Source: Paraburkholderia sacchari | Lineage (GTDB): Bacteria > Pseudomonadota > Gammaproteobacteria > Burkholderiales > Burkholderiaceae | Assembly (NCBI RefSeq): GCF_000785435.2 | Contig: NZ_JTDB02000003.1 | Span: 434,001 to 498,000, forward strand | Reading direction: 5' to 3' | Length of the DNA: 64,000 nucleotides | Shown here: positions 17,217 through 27,283 of the stretch, piece by piece | Position numbering within the stretch: position 1 is the stretch's first letter | How the letters are laid out: each line of letters opens with the position of its first letter | Position numbers and translations under genes: made by a program | Notes under the pieces: generated by a model | Database searches by the model: none | What the model was told of the DNA's origin: nothing | What the model saw: the letters and a program-made list of their open reading frames with translations, nothing else

Positions 17217-18203
17217 ATGATGACCACGTCGTTGATCGAAATCCGCACGTTTGACAGCCCCGAAGAGATTCGGGAGCTTCCGAACTTTCTCGAAGATAAC
17301 CCCATCACCGTAGCCAGCTACAAGCGGCTGATCGGTGACTACAACTTCGGAGAGGAAGTAAGTTGCTGCTTCGAAAAGGACAACGGAAACCTTTGTCGAG
17401 AGGGGCATAAGCGAGGATGGGTCGCCGAATTGCTCGATGGATCAGTGACCATTATTGGCAACCACTGCGCAGAGACAAGATTTGGCGCTGACTCGCGTCT
17501 AATCGCAGATGGTAATCGATACCTCACTGAAAAGCGCCGCCGCGCTCGGCTGGCAGGAATACTTAGCCAGATTGCGGAAAAGGTGCAGCGTCTTGGCCGA
17601 TTGGGTCGATTGCGCGCAGACTTGAAGAGTCTCGAAGAGCGCATTCAGACTTTTACCGGGGAGTTGAGCCCAACGATCTTGCGACGCATGACGGATATGG
17701 CTCGGACAGGACAAACCGTGGTGACCTTTACGGCAGTGAAGGTCCGAGAATACCGCGACGAGGACGGTAAGCTAAAACATGAGCGGAGCCCCTTTCAGCA
17801 GTCATTGGGTGCACTTAATGCACTAGAGCTTATCCGGCGGCCATCGTTCTTCACAATCTACGATGCAATCAAGGACGTTGAGCGGGCTCATGAAGAGGCT
17901 GAGCAGCTTGGCCCCAAGCCTAAGATTTCGGAAGTCGACACACTGGCCAACCGCTTGAACGATTACGACCGCATCCTCAAGGATGGGAGCCGTTTGCTTG
18001 ATCTTGAGCAGGTCTTCTTTTCAAACAATTTCTTGCTGCTTTGTTTTCTTGAAGCCGACAAAACTGAGCGGTTTAAGGCCGCAAGAATCGCCATGCGTCG
18101 CTCCGGGATTGCGGGCGGCAAGGACGAGGCCAAAGCATGGCTCGCAGACCAGGAAAAAGAGATCAAGCGGCAACTCGGTATTGATGCGATTGAAATACGA
18201 TAA
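17217..18203 (+). CDS. unrecognised element cargo protein, putative Zn site
   Basis: 328 aa, soluble, function unknown. The N-terminal 95 residues contain a Cys/His cluster (C50, C51, C60, H64, H83, C84) around CREGHKRGW and IIGNHCAETRFG, which could bind zinc as a treble-clef-like module. Residues about 100-150 and 225-260 are charged and helical, with likely coiled coil (LSQIAEKVQRLGRLGRLRADL). No nuclease, helicase or toxin motif is visible. TTG, ATG and ATG occur in succession; I chose the ATG at 17217, 6-7 nt after a GGGGA. Codon use is unlike the neighbours (less GC at third positions), a sign of transfer. A LexA-type box lies in its promoter. Confidence 0.8.
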   Translation: MMTTSLIEIRTFDSPEEIRELPNFLEDNPITVASYKRLIGDYNFGEEVSCCFEKDNGNLCREGHKRGWVAELLDGSVTIIGNHCAETRFGADSRLIADGNRYLTEKRRRARLAGILSQIAEKVQRLGRLGRLRADLKSLEERIQTFTGELSPTILRRMTDMARTGQTVVTFTAVKVREYRDEDGKLKHERSPFQQSLGALNALELIRRPSFFTIYDAIKDVERAHEEAEQLGPKPKISEVDTLANRLNDYDRILKDGSRLLDLEQVFFSNNFLLLCFLEADKTERFKAARIAMRRSGIAGGKDEAKAWLADQEKEIKRQLGIDAIEIR

Positions 18204-18245
18204 AAGCATGTGAGCGGAGACGTGCGCGGTCTTGTCGAATGATGT

Positions 18246-18548
18246 TTATTGCCGACCGCGCATCGCGCCGGTAGTCGTTTTGATGGGCCTTTTGCCCGCG
18301 CCAGGTATCGCTTTCTGCACGTTCGCGATGAACGTTTTCACGTCTGTCACCGCGTAGATTGGGCGATAGTCGCCGAACGTAAGACGGTTCTCTTTTCCGT
18401 TGAACCGATATTTGAGCCGCCACTTCTTCGAGCCGCTCGGCATCAATTCCAGATAGAGACCCCCGCCGTCGAACAGCTTGTTGTTGCCGTCCGGATTGTG
18501 TTTGGTCTGCTTGCACTTCGCGTCAGTCAGCGCGGTCGTCTTCGCCAT
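18246..18548 (-). pseudogene. truncated P4-type integrase (N-terminal domain only)
   Basis: 100 aa. Residues 1 to about 62 match the DUF4102 arm-binding domain at the start of P4-type tyrosine recombinases (LTDAKCKQTK, then KLFDGGGLYLELMPSGSKKW and RLKYRFNGKENRLTFG). The remainder does not resemble an integrase, and the whole core-binding and catalytic domain (R...HxxR...Y) is missing. The start is intact, with GGGGAG upstream of ATG. It points away from tRNA-Thr and is convergent with the cargo gene. Probably inactive for recombination, though the DNA-binding part could still be made. Confidence 0.85.
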
Positions 18549-18576
18549 GCCTGCTCCCCGTTCGTTCCTAGCGCCG

Positions 18577-18616
18577 TGCCCCCATGATTTTTGGGTGTGC
18601 CCCCGGCATTGCCCCC
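18577..18616. repeat. right TGCCCCC repeats (three copies)
   Basis: TGCCCCC starts at 18577, 18598 and 18610, spaced 21 and 12 bp, immediately upstream of the integrase remnant. The copies at 17042 and 18610 share the longer GCCCCCAATT. Confidence 0.7.
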
Positions 18617-18654
18617 AATTCTATGAGATGGGGTGAGGAAGAAAGGGATCGAAT

Positions 18655-18697
18655 GAAACAAAAAACCCGCGCAATCCGAAGACTGGCGCGGGTTTTT
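18655..18697 (-). terminator. tRNA-Thr intrinsic terminator
   Basis: Stem 18661-18672 with 18686-18697 (12 bp, including the A/T ends), 13-nt loop, then T's on the minus strand. Confidence 0.85.
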
Positions 18698-18727
18698 AGA
18701 CTGCGTGATACTGCTTGAGAATTCTTT

Positions 18728-18803
18728 TGGTGCCGGAAAGAGGAATCGAACCCCCGACCTTCGCATTACGAATGCGCTGCTCTACCGTCTGAGCTATTCC
18801 GGC
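18728..18803 (-). tRNA. tRNA-Thr (anticodon CGT)
   Basis: 76-nt cloverleaf with acceptor GCCGGAA/TTCCGGC, anticodon loop TTCGTAA and GGTTCGATTCC T-arm; CCA is encoded at 18728-18730. It reads ACG. It is the likely integration neighbour of the degenerate element on its 3' side. Confidence 0.97.
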
Positions 18804-18822
18804 CGCACATCAGAGAAGGAAA

Positions 18823-18851
18823 ATTATAGGAAATATTGCTGGGCTATGCAA
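18823..18851 (-). promoter_or_regulatory. tRNA-Thr promoter
   Basis: Minus-strand -35 TTGCAT (18851-18846), a 17-bp spacer and -10 TATAAT (18828-18823). Predicted start is about 18816, 13 nt before the tRNA. Confidence 0.8.
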
Positions 18852-18870
18852 GCCCTTTTTTCCAATCTTT

Positions 18871-19887
18871 TTATTTCTTCGCTTCCTGATGGTATCGGGT
18901 CACACGCTCGACCTCGTTTTTCGAGCCGAGGAACACGGCCACGCGCTCGTGCAGGCTCTTCGGCTGGATGTCGAGGATGCGCTGCTCGCCGTTGGTCGCC
19001 ATGCCGCCCGCCTGCTCGACGATGAACGACATCGGGTTCGCTTCGTACATCAGACGCAGCTTGCCGGGCTTCGACGGATCGCGGCGGTCGGCCGGGTACA
19101 TGAAGATGCCGCCGCGGCTCAGGATACGGTGCACGTCGGCGACCATCGAGGCAATCCAGCGCATGTTGAAGTTCTCGCCGCGCGGGCCGTCCTTGCCCGC
19201 GTTCAGCTCGCCAACATACTGCTGCACCGGCTCGTACCAGTGGCGCGCGTTCGATGCGTTGATCGCGTATTCGCGCGTGTCCTCCGGAATGCGCATGTTG
19301 CTCTGCGTGAGCACCCACGAGCCGAGCTCGCGGTCGAGCGTGAAGCAGTTCACGCCGTTGCCGGTCGTGAGCACGAGCACGGTTTGCGGGCCGTAGACCG
19401 CGTAGCCCGCCGCGACTTGCTGCACCCCGGGCTGCAGGAACGAGGCTTCGGTGGCCTGCTGGCCGTCCGGGCAGCGCAGTACCGAGAAGATCGTGCCGAT
19501 CGAGACGTTCACGTCGATGTTCGACGAGCCGTCGAGCGGGTCGAACACGAGCAGATATTCGCCCTTCGGATAATTGGCCGGGATCGGGAAAAAGGTTTCC
19601 ATTTCCTCGGACGCCATGGCCGCGAGGTTGCCGCCCCATTCGTTGGCGTCGAGCAGGATTTCGTTCGACAGAATGTCGAGGTTCTTCTGCACTTCGCCCT
19701 GGACGTTTTCGCTGCCGGCGGTGCCGAGCGCGTCACCGAGGGCGCCCTTGCTGACGTTGTAGCTGATCGCCTTGCACGCGCGCGCGACAACTTCGATCAG
19801 CAGACGCAGATCGGCGGGCAGGTTGCGGTGCTCGCGCTGCTGCTCGATCAGGTATTTCGTGAGTGTGGTACGACGGTGCAAAGCCAT
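18871..19887 (-). CDS. fbp: fructose-1,6-bisphosphatase class I
   Basis: Hydrolyses fructose-1,6-bisphosphate in gluconeogenesis and, in autotrophs, the Calvin cycle. 338 aa, full length. The metal/phosphate motif [14 protein letters not shown] is at about residues 113-126, with SEEME just before it. The C-terminal active-site region [21 protein letters not shown] is present. It is monocistronic between tRNA-Thr and pepN, both on the same strand. Confidence 0.97.
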   Translation of the reverse strand: MALHRRTTLTKYLIEQQREHRNLPADLRLLIEVVARACKAISYNVSKGALGDALGTAGSENVQGEVQKNLDILSNEILLDANEWGGNLAAMASEEMETFFPIPANYPKGEYLLVFDPLDGSSNIDVNVSIGTIFSVLRCPDGQQATEASFLQPGVQQVAAGYAVYGPQTVLVLTTGNGVNCFTLDRELGSWVLTQSNMRIPEDTREYAINASNARHWYEPVQQYVGELNAGKDGPRGENFNMRWIASMVADVHRILSRGGIFMYPADRRDPSKPGKLRLMYEANPMSFIVEQAGGMATNGEQRILDIQPKSLHERVAVFLGSKNEVERVTRYHQEAKK

Positions 19888-20063
19888 TTCAGTACTCCAG
19901 ATGCGCTTGGGAATAGCGCAATTCTACCTGTTGGACGGGGCGCGGCCCGCCTGGTCAATCCGGAAAATAAGCGAGATCGGCTCGGGACATGCGTCGGGCG
20001 GAAATTCGGCCGGGGAATCGACGGGGGAATCGTGCGGAAAAATAATGCAGAAAAAATGCGCAC

Positions 20064-20089
20064 AAAAATGCCGGCCGCGAGGGCCGGCA
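20064..20089 (-). terminator. pepN intrinsic terminator
   Basis: An 8-bp stem TGCCGGCC/GGCCGGCA (20069-20076 with 20082-20089), loop of 5 nt, followed on the minus strand by TTTTT. Confidence 0.85.
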
Positions 20090-20154
20090 GCGTGCATGAA
20101 GCGTGTTCGAATGAGGCAGGGCGCGGCGCTGTGCAACGGCGCCGCGAGCGAGGC

Positions 20155-22854
20155 TTAGGCCAGCGCTTTTTCCACGATCTCGCGGACGTCGCGCGATTTC
20201 GCCTGCGCGGCGACCTGTTCGAGCGCGGCGCGCATCGCGTCGCGCAGCGCCGGGGTGAAGCGGCGCCACAGTTCGAGATTGCGCGCGAGGCGCGCGGCAA
20301 CCTGCGGGTTGATGGCGTCGAGCGCGAGGACCTGTTCGGCCCAGAATGCGTAGCCCGAGCCGTCCGCGGCGTGGAACTGCGCGGGATTCGCCGCGCAGAA
20401 GCTGAAGATCAGCGAGCGTGCGCGGTTCGGATTCTTCAGATTAAAGGCCGGGTGGCGCATCAGCGTGCGCACGGTCTCGATCGTCGGTCGCTGGGCCGTG
20501 CCGCGCTGCGTGGCCTGCAAGGAGAACCACTTGTCGATGACGAGCGGCTCCTTCTCGAAGCGCACATAGAAGTCCTCGAGCGCTTGCTTCGCCTGCTCGC
20601 CGCCCGTGCCTGCCGCCGCGTTCATTAGCGCGGAAAGCGCGGCTGCGCGGTCGGTCATGTTGTTCGCGGCGTTGTATTGCGCGGTGGCGAGTCGTACGGC
20701 CTCGGCGGGGTCGTCGAGTTCCGAGAGGTAGGAGAGCGCGAGATTCTTCAGGCCCCGGTGGCCGGCGGCTTCCGGCGTGGGCTCGTAGGCGCCCGGCGTG
20801 AGGTTGGCGTCGTAGGCCGCGAGCCATTCGTTCTTGAGCGCCGCGGCCAGGCCCTTGCGCACGAACTGGCGCGCGGCGTGCACGGCGGCGGGATTCGACT
20901 CCGCCATTTGCTCCGCGAGATAGGTTTCCGAGGGCAGCATCAGCGCGAGTTCGCGGAACGACGGCGACAGCGAAGCGTCGTTGAGCACGCGGCCAAACGC
21001 TTCTGTGAGCGCATCATTCATCGCGAGCGGCTGGCGCGTGGCAGCGCGTGCTGCCAGCGCGAGCAGTTCGCGTGTGGCAAGGCGCTGGCCCGCTTCCCAG
21101 CGGTTGAACGGATCGCTGTCGTGCGCGAGCAGGAACGCGAGTTCGTCGTTGCCGTAGTCGTATTCCACGATCACCGGCGCAGAGAAGTTGCGCAGCAGCG
21201 AGGGCAGGGGCTTGTGGGCGACGTCGACGAAGGTGAAGGTCTGCTGCGCGTCGGTCAGCTCGAGCACGCGCGTCGTGCTTGCAGTCGCGTTGGAACTGGA
21301 TTCGCCTTCGAGCTTGAGCGGCAGATCCGCGCCATCGGGGCCGATCAGGCCGATCGCGAACGGGATCAGGAGCGGTCCCTTCTGCGTGTCGCGCGCAGCC
21401 GGCGAACCGTTCGCATAGCCCTGCGCGAGCGTCACGCTATAGCGCTTCGCGGCTGCGTCGTATTGGGTGGTGACCGTGACGCGCGGCGTGCCCGCCTGGC
21501 TATACCAGCGCTCGAATTGCGCGAGGTCGCGGCCATTGGCGTCGGCCATGGCGCGGCGGAAGTCGTCGCAAGTCACCGCCTGGCCGTCGTGGCGCTGGAA
21601 GTAGAGGTCCATGCCCTTGCGAAAGCCGTCGCGGCCGAACAGCGTCTGATACATCCGCACGACTTCCGCGCCTTTTTCGTAGACGGTCATCGTGTAGAAG
21701 TTGTTGATCTCGACGTAGCTTTCGGGGCGCACCGGATGCGCCATCGGGCCAGCGTCCTCTGCGAACTGCATCTGGCGCAGCACGCGCACGTCCTCGATGC
21801 GCTTGGTCGCGCGCGCGGCCTCGTTCTCGTCGCCGCCCGACATCGCCGCCGAGAACTCCTGGTCGCGGAACACCGTGAGACCTTCCTTGAGGCTCAGCTG
21901 GAACCAGTCGCGGCAGGTCACGCGGTTGCCGGTCCAGTTATGGAAGTATTCGTGGCCGACCACGGCCTCGATGTTGGCGAAGTCGACGTCGGTGGCCGTT
22001 TCCGGATTCGCCAGCACGTACTTCGTATTGAAAATGTTGAGCCCCTTGTTCTCCATCGCGCCCATGTTGAAGTCGCTCACGGCGACGATCATGAAGCGGT
22101 CGAGATCGAGTTCGAGGCCGAAGCGCCGCTCGTCCCAGCGGATCGAGTGGATCAGCGAGTCCATGGCGTGGCGCGTCTTGTCGAGGTCGTGCGGCTCGAC
22201 CCACACCTGCAGCAGCTTTTCCTTGCCCGAACTGGTGGTGATGCGTTCTTCGAGCGCCACGAGCTTGCCCGCCACCAGCGCGAACAGATAGCTCGGCTTG
22301 CGGAACGGGTCTTCCCACTTCGCATAATGGCGGCCGTCGGGCAGATCGCCGGCTTCGATGAGGTTGCCGTTCGAGAGCAGCACCGGGCACGCGGTCTTGT
22401 CGGCGCGCAGCGTGACGGTGTAGGTCGACATGACGTCGGGACGGTCGAGGAACCAGGTGATGCGGCGAAAGCCTTCGGCTTCGCACTGCGTGAAGAAGTT
22501 GCCGCTCGATACGTAGAGCCCCGAGAGCGTCGTATTGGCTTCCGGATTGCAGGCGCCCGTGAGCGTGAGCGTGAACGCGTCGGCCACGTTCTCGATCGTC
22601 AGGCCGTGTTCGTGCGCACGCACATTTTCGCAGGCGTTGCCGTCGATTTGCGCGCCGATGAATTCGAGCTGTTCGCCCATCAATTCGAGGTGCGGTGCCG
22701 GCCCGGCGGCGGGATTGCGGCGCACGCGCAGCGTGCTCTTGACGACGGTGCGCTCGGGCGCGAGGTCGAATTCAAGGTCGACGGTGTCGATCAGGAAAGC
22801 GGGCGGCGCGTAGTCTTCGCGGCGGATCACGGTGGGCGTGGCGGTATCGGACAT
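20155..22854 (-). CDS. pepN: aminopeptidase N (M1 family)
   Basis: Zinc metallo-aminopeptidase of 899 aa, similar in length to E. coli PepN (870). The exopeptidase motif GAMENKG and the zinc motif HEYFHNWTGNRVT, followed 18 residues later by the third ligand in LKEGLTVF, are intact. A C-terminal helical domain follows. I used the ATG at 22854 (MSDTATPTVIRREDY) because the M1 fold begins there; the longer frame upstream adds noise over the promoter. Confidence 0.96.
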   Translation of the reverse strand: MSDTATPTVIRREDYAPPAFLIDTVDLEFDLAPERTVVKSTLRVRRNPAAGPAPHLELMGEQLEFIGAQIDGNACENVRAHEHGLTIENVADAFTLTLTGACNPEANTTLSGLYVSSGNFFTQCEAEGFRRITWFLDRPDVMSTYTVTLRADKTACPVLLSNGNLIEAGDLPDGRHYAKWEDPFRKPSYLFALVAGKLVALEERITTSSGKEKLLQVWVEPHDLDKTRHAMDSLIHSIRWDERRFGLELDLDRFMIVAVSDFNMGAMENKGLNIFNTKYVLANPETATDVDFANIEAVVGHEYFHNWTGNRVTCRDWFQLSLKEGLTVFRDQEFSAAMSGGDENEAARATKRIEDVRVLRQMQFAEDAGPMAHPVRPESYVEINNFYTMTVYEKGAEVVRMYQTLFGRDGFRKGMDLYFQRHDGQAVTCDDFRRAMADANGRDLAQFERWYSQAGTPRVTVTTQYDAAAKRYSVTLAQGYANGSPAARDTQKGPLLIPFAIGLIGPDGADLPLKLEGESSSNATASTTRVLELTDAQQTFTFVDVAHKPLPSLLRNFSAPVIVEYDYGNDELAFLLAHDSDPFNRWEAGQRLATRELLALAARAATRQPLAMNDALTEAFGRVLNDASLSPSFRELALMLPSETYLAEQMAESNPAAVHAARQFVRKGLAAALKNEWLAAYDANLTPGAYEPTPEAAGHRGLKNLALSYLSELDDPAEAVRLATAQYNAANNMTDRAAALSALMNAAAGTGGEQAKQALEDFYVRFEKEPLVIDKWFSLQATQRGTAQRPTIETVRTLMRHPAFNLKNPNRARSLIFSFCAANPAQFHAADGSGYAFWAEQVLALDAINPQVAARLARNLELWRRFTPALRDAMRAALEQVAAQAKSRDVREIVEKALA

Positions 22855-23122
22855 GGTCTTGTGCGGGGAAGCTTCGGGGCGGATAGCGGTATGGGGAGGC
22901 CGCGCCTTGTGTACGTTTTGTACGATAGCGCGGCCGCTCGCCCCATTGTACAAAGGCTCGCCCTGCTTGTCCGATGTGTCCCGCAGGCGTTGCGCCGCGC
23001 CGCTGGCCCGAACTTTCACGCCGGGGCGCGAGTCAGTATGATCGGGGCCTGCGGTGCCGATCACTGCGAGCTTGCCGCGCGGCGACGACCTGTCGCCACT
23101 GCCACACTGCAACGAGAAGACC

Positions 23123-23806
23123 ATGATGCCCGACCGATGGACCCGCCGCGCCCTGCTGTTGCTGGCGGCGCTTGCCGTGACGCTGTCCGGCTGCACGACC
23201 TATGTGACGAGCCAGGTGACCGCGTTCTCCGCTTGGGGAGGCGGCAGCGACGCCACGCGCACTTACGCTTTCGCGCGCAATCCCGACCAGCAGCACAGCA
23301 TCGAGCAATCGACCTACGAGAGCCTCGTCGCAGACGGGCTTTCCTCGTACGCCTTCCGCCAGGTGCCAGAGCGGCAGGCGCGCTATTTCGTGGCCCTCGC
23401 GTACGGCAGCCGCATGGACACGGTCACGGTCGCGCAACCCGTGTTCTATAACCCGTGGCCTGGCCCGTACTGGGGGCCGTACAATCCGTGGGGGCCTTGG
23501 GGTCCTTGGGGCCCGGCCTACGTGAACCAGAGCTACCCGGTGTACTCGCATGCGCTCGGCATCCGCATCACGGAGCAGGAGGGCGGGAAGGAAGTCTATA
23601 ACGTCACCGCGCGCACCTCGGGCGACGATCCCTCGCTCGTGCACGTTATGCCGTTTCTCGTGCGCAGCGCACTGTCGAACTTCCCGCTGCAGAACGGCTC
23701 GGTGCAGCAGGTGAGACTGCCTGTTGACAAGAACACGGGGGCGCCGGCCGAGGTCCCGGCGGCGGCGTCAGGAGCCGCGCCGGCCGCGGCCGCTCCAGCA
23801 AAGTAG
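23123..23806 (+). CDS. DUF4136 lipoprotein
   Basis: 227 aa. The signal peptide ends in a lipobox LSGC at about residues 22-25, so it is a lipid-anchored envelope protein. The DUF4136 fold follows (RTYAFARNPDQQHSIEQSTY). Mid-protein is a Pro/Gly/Trp repeat (GPYNPWGPWGPWGP), and the tail is Ala/Pro-rich and disordered. Function unknown. GAGAAG precedes two adjacent ATGs; the first is used here. Confidence 0.85.
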   Translation: MMPDRWTRRALLLLAALAVTLSGCTTYVTSQVTAFSAWGGGSDATRTYAFARNPDQQHSIEQSTYESLVADGLSSYAFRQVPERQARYFVALAYGSRMDTVTVAQPVFYNPWPGPYWGPYNPWGPWGPWGPAYVNQSYPVYSHALGIRITEQEGGKEVYNVTARTSGDDPSLVHVMPFLVRSALSNFPLQNGSVQQVRLPVDKNTGAPAEVPAAASGAAPAAAAPAK

Positions 23807-23846
23807 ATGGTGCAAGCGTCAGTGGCGGCTCAATCGCCACTGGCGT

Positions 23847-24419
23847 TCAAACGCCCACACCCATGATGGCGAGCACGCCAAGCACCACGAACAGCACGGC
23901 GGCGATGCCGTGCACGAGGCCCGTCGGCAACTTATGGGCGAAGCGGTCGCCCAGCAAGATCGCGGGCACATTGGCAATCATCATGCCGAGCGTCGTGCCG
24001 GCCACCACCCCGAAGAAGTCGTGAAAGCGCGCGGCGAGCGCGACCGTTGCAATCTGTGTCTTGTCGCCCATTTCGGCAAGGAAAAAAGTGACGACGGTGG
24101 CGCCGAACACGCCGAGGCGCGTGCGATTGACGTTGGCTTCGCCTTCGTCGAGCTTGTCGGGCACGAGTATCCACAAACCCATGGCGACGAAGGAAGCGGC
24201 GAGCGCCCAGCGCATCACCGAAGGCGTGACAAGCGAGCCGAGCCACGCGCCGAGCGCGCCCGCGCCCGAGTGATTGACGAGCGTGGCAACCAGCACGCCG
24301 AGAATGATCGGCATGGGCCTTCGATAGCGCGCTGCGAGCACGAGCGAAAGCAGTTGCGTCTTGTCGCCGATTTCGGCGAGCGCGACCGCGCCGGTCGAGA
24401 CGAGAAAGGCGTGATTCAC
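23847..24419 (-). CDS. UPF0016/GDT1-family Mn2+ exporter (MneA-like)
   Basis: 190-aa membrane protein with six predicted helices in two homologous halves. Each half carries the family motif ExGDK(T/S): EIGDKTQ near residue 16 and EMGDKTQ near residue 119. UPF0016 members export Mn2+ (MneA in Vibrio) or move Ca/Mn in eukaryotes (TMEM165). The start must be GTG at 24419; the only longer in-frame ATG falls inside the riboswitch hairpin. The Mn riboswitch just upstream supports the substrate. Confidence 0.92.
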   Translation of the reverse strand: MNHAFLVSTGAVALAEIGDKTQLLSLVLAARYRRPMPIILGVLVATLVNHSGAGALGAWLGSLVTPSVMRWALAASFVAMGLWILVPDKLDEGEANVNRTRLGVFGATVVTFFLAEMGDKTQIATVALAARFHDFFGVVAGTTLGMMIANVPAILLGDRFAHKLPTGLVHGIAAVLFVVLGVLAIMGVGV

Positions 24420-24454
24420 GTTTTGGCGATCCTCGGGCCGGGATGAGTGCGAAC

Positions 24455-24670
24455 GACGACTCATGGCCCGCTGGGCCCTGTTGCAGCGGGCATGAGTCAT
24501 CGGTCTCGCCAGGCCTGAGCGACAAAGGCAGGTAAAGCAGATAAAGGCTGCGTCCGCCATGGCCGCACGGGCCAAGTCTGTTGACGGATGCCCCCGCTGC
24601 GCGTGCGCGGCGCGCAGCAAACCCGAAGGCTGGCCGGGCGGCACGGCGCGGGGCGGCTACTCCCCAATGA
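24455..24670 (-). promoter_or_regulatory. yybP-ykoY manganese riboswitch
   Basis: The minus-strand leader of the exporter shows the conserved yybP-ykoY parts. TTGGGGAGTAGCC is at the 5' side (GGGGAGTAGC at 24665-24656), CCGTCAACA lies mid-way, and GGCGAGACCGATGACTCATG is at the 3' side (GGCGAGACC at 24510-24502). A long GC hairpin (CATGCCCGCTG with CAGCGGGCCATG) follows and is the likely expression platform. It senses Mn2+ and switches on exporter genes. Confidence 0.9.
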
Positions 24671-24677
24671 ACGGCGA

Positions 24678-24683
24678 ATTATA
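24678..24683 (-). promoter_or_regulatory. -10 element of riboswitch transcript
   Basis: TATAAT on the minus strand, placing the transcript start near 24672, right at the 5' side of the riboswitch. No clear -35. Confidence 0.65.
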
Positions 24684-24746
24684 GCATCGGGGTTTTCCGA
24701 CGCCCGGCTTCGCCAGGGCTGTCGGCCCCGGGGTTGGCGGCGAGTT

Positions 24747-26054
24747 TTAGCGCTTTGCCGTGTCGCGGCTGTGCACGCGCGCACCGGCTGCGTAGGTCTC
24801 GAACACGGCGCGGTCGTCCCCGAGCAGCGCGAACGCGAACAACAGTTCTTCGAGCGATTCGGCGCGCGCGGTGCGGCGCTTGAGCAGCGGCGTGGCCTGC
24901 GGGTCGAGCACGACGAAGTCGGCTTCGCTTTGCGGCGCGAGCGTACCGATCTTGTCGGCGAGATCGAGCGCGGCGGCCGCGCCCGCCGTGGCGAGCCAGA
25001 ACATGCGCGTGGCCGTCAGGTGATGGCCGCCCATGCGCGCGACCTTGTGCGCTTCGTTCATGGTTTGCAGCATCGAGAACGAGGTGCCGCCGCCCACGTC
25101 GGTCGCGAGCGTGACGGGCATCTCCGTAGCCTGGGCCTTGTCAAAGTCGAACAGGCCGCTGCCGAGGAACAGGTTCGAGGTCGGGCAGTGCGCCGCGACC
25201 GTGCCGGTTTGCGCCATGCGGCGACGGTCTTCGTCGTCGAGCCAGATGCAGTGGCCATACACGGCGCGGCGGCGCAGGAGCCCGTAATGATCGTAGATGT
25301 CGAGATAGCTGCGTTGGCGCGGGAACAGTTCCTTCACCCACTTCACTTCGTCGAGATTCTCGGCAACGTGGCTCTGGATGAAGATGTCGCCATGCGCCTT
25401 CGCGAGCGCTTCGCACGCTTCGAGCTGCGCTTCGGTCGAGGTGGGCGCGAAGCGCGGCGTGAGCGCGTACATCTGGCGGCCATTGTTGTGCCAGCGCGAG
25501 ATGAGTTCGGCGCTATCGTCGTAGCCGGTCTGGGGCGTGTCGCGCAGGAACTCGGGGCAATTGCGGTCCATCAGCACCTTGCCCGCGATCATGCGCATGT
25601 TCTTCGACTCGCTCGCCGTGAAAAGCGCATCGGCGGATTGCTTGTGCACCGAGCAGTAGACGAGCGCCGTGGTCGTGCCGCACGAGAGCAGTTCGTCGAC
25701 GAAAAAGCGCGCGGTCTCGAACGCCACGTTTTCATTGGCGAAGCCGCGCTCGGTCGGGAACGTGTACGTTTCGAGCCACGGCAGCAGGCCCGGCGCCGGC
25801 GAGGCGATCATGTCGGTCTGCGGGTAGTGGATGTGCGTGTCGATGAAGCCCGGCACGATCAGCTTGTCGCGCAGGTTGTGCACCGTCGCGCCTTCGGCCA
25901 CGCGAGCGCTGAGCTCGGACCATGCGCCCGATGCGACCACGCGGCCGTTCTCGACGATCACCACGCCGTCTTCGTGGAAGACGGCAGCGTCGGGCGACTG
26001 CGCGGGGTCGCCGGTGAACGTCAACAGTTTTGCGCGATAAGCCGATTGAGTCAT
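24747..26054 (-). CDS. guaD: guanine deaminase
   Basis: Amidohydrolase that converts guanine to xanthine, 435 aa. It has the metal motif DTHIHYPQTDM near residue 72 (HxH), an ESHV-type His in IQSHVAENLDEV, VYGHCIWLDD, and the distal Asp in TLATDVGGGTSFSML. Guanine deaminases characteristically carry PQTDMIAS after the HxH. It lies at the downstream end of the xdh-add cluster, feeding xanthine to XdhAB. Confidence 0.94.
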   Translation of the reverse strand: MTQSAYRAKLLTFTGDPAQSPDAAVFHEDGVVIVENGRVVASGAWSELSARVAEGATVHNLRDKLIVPGFIDTHIHYPQTDMIASPAPGLLPWLETYTFPTERGFANENVAFETARFFVDELLSCGTTTALVYCSVHKQSADALFTASESKNMRMIAGKVLMDRNCPEFLRDTPQTGYDDSAELISRWHNNGRQMYALTPRFAPTSTEAQLEACEALAKAHGDIFIQSHVAENLDEVKWVKELFPRQRSYLDIYDHYGLLRRRAVYGHCIWLDDEDRRRMAQTGTVAAHCPTSNLFLGSGLFDFDKAQATEMPVTLATDVGGGTSFSMLQTMNEAHKVARMGGHHLTATRMFWLATAGAAAALDLADKIGTLAPQSEADFVVLDPQATPLLKRRTARAESLEELLFAFALLGDDRAVFETYAAGARVHSRDTAKR

Positions 26055-26205
26055 GGGAACTTCGTCTCCGAAAAATTCAGGTGTTCATAGGCCGTATGGA
26101 TGCGCACCGCTCCTGAAAACGCGGCGCGCAAAAGCCCTGGGGCCGGCGCTGGCGCGCCGGTCCTCATCAAGGGTGAAGCCTTAAGCTGGGGGAGACGGCG
26201 CGGGA

Positions 26206-27270
<1,065 letters not shown>

Positions 27271-27283
27271 TCAGTGGTTGACA

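Larger units (their letters stand above)
17000..18727. mobile_element. degenerate integrative element (about 1.7 kb)
   Basis: Bounded on the left by the point where the LysR gene loses homology (about 16993-17000) and on the right by tRNA-Thr. It holds one cargo gene, a truncated P4-type integrase and a set of three TGCCCCC repeats near each end. Base composition of the cargo is clearly more AT-rich than the flanks. I found no duplicated tRNA 3' end at the left border, so the exact att sites are unresolved. A deletion may have removed the left junction together with the LysR 3' end. Confidence 0.65.
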
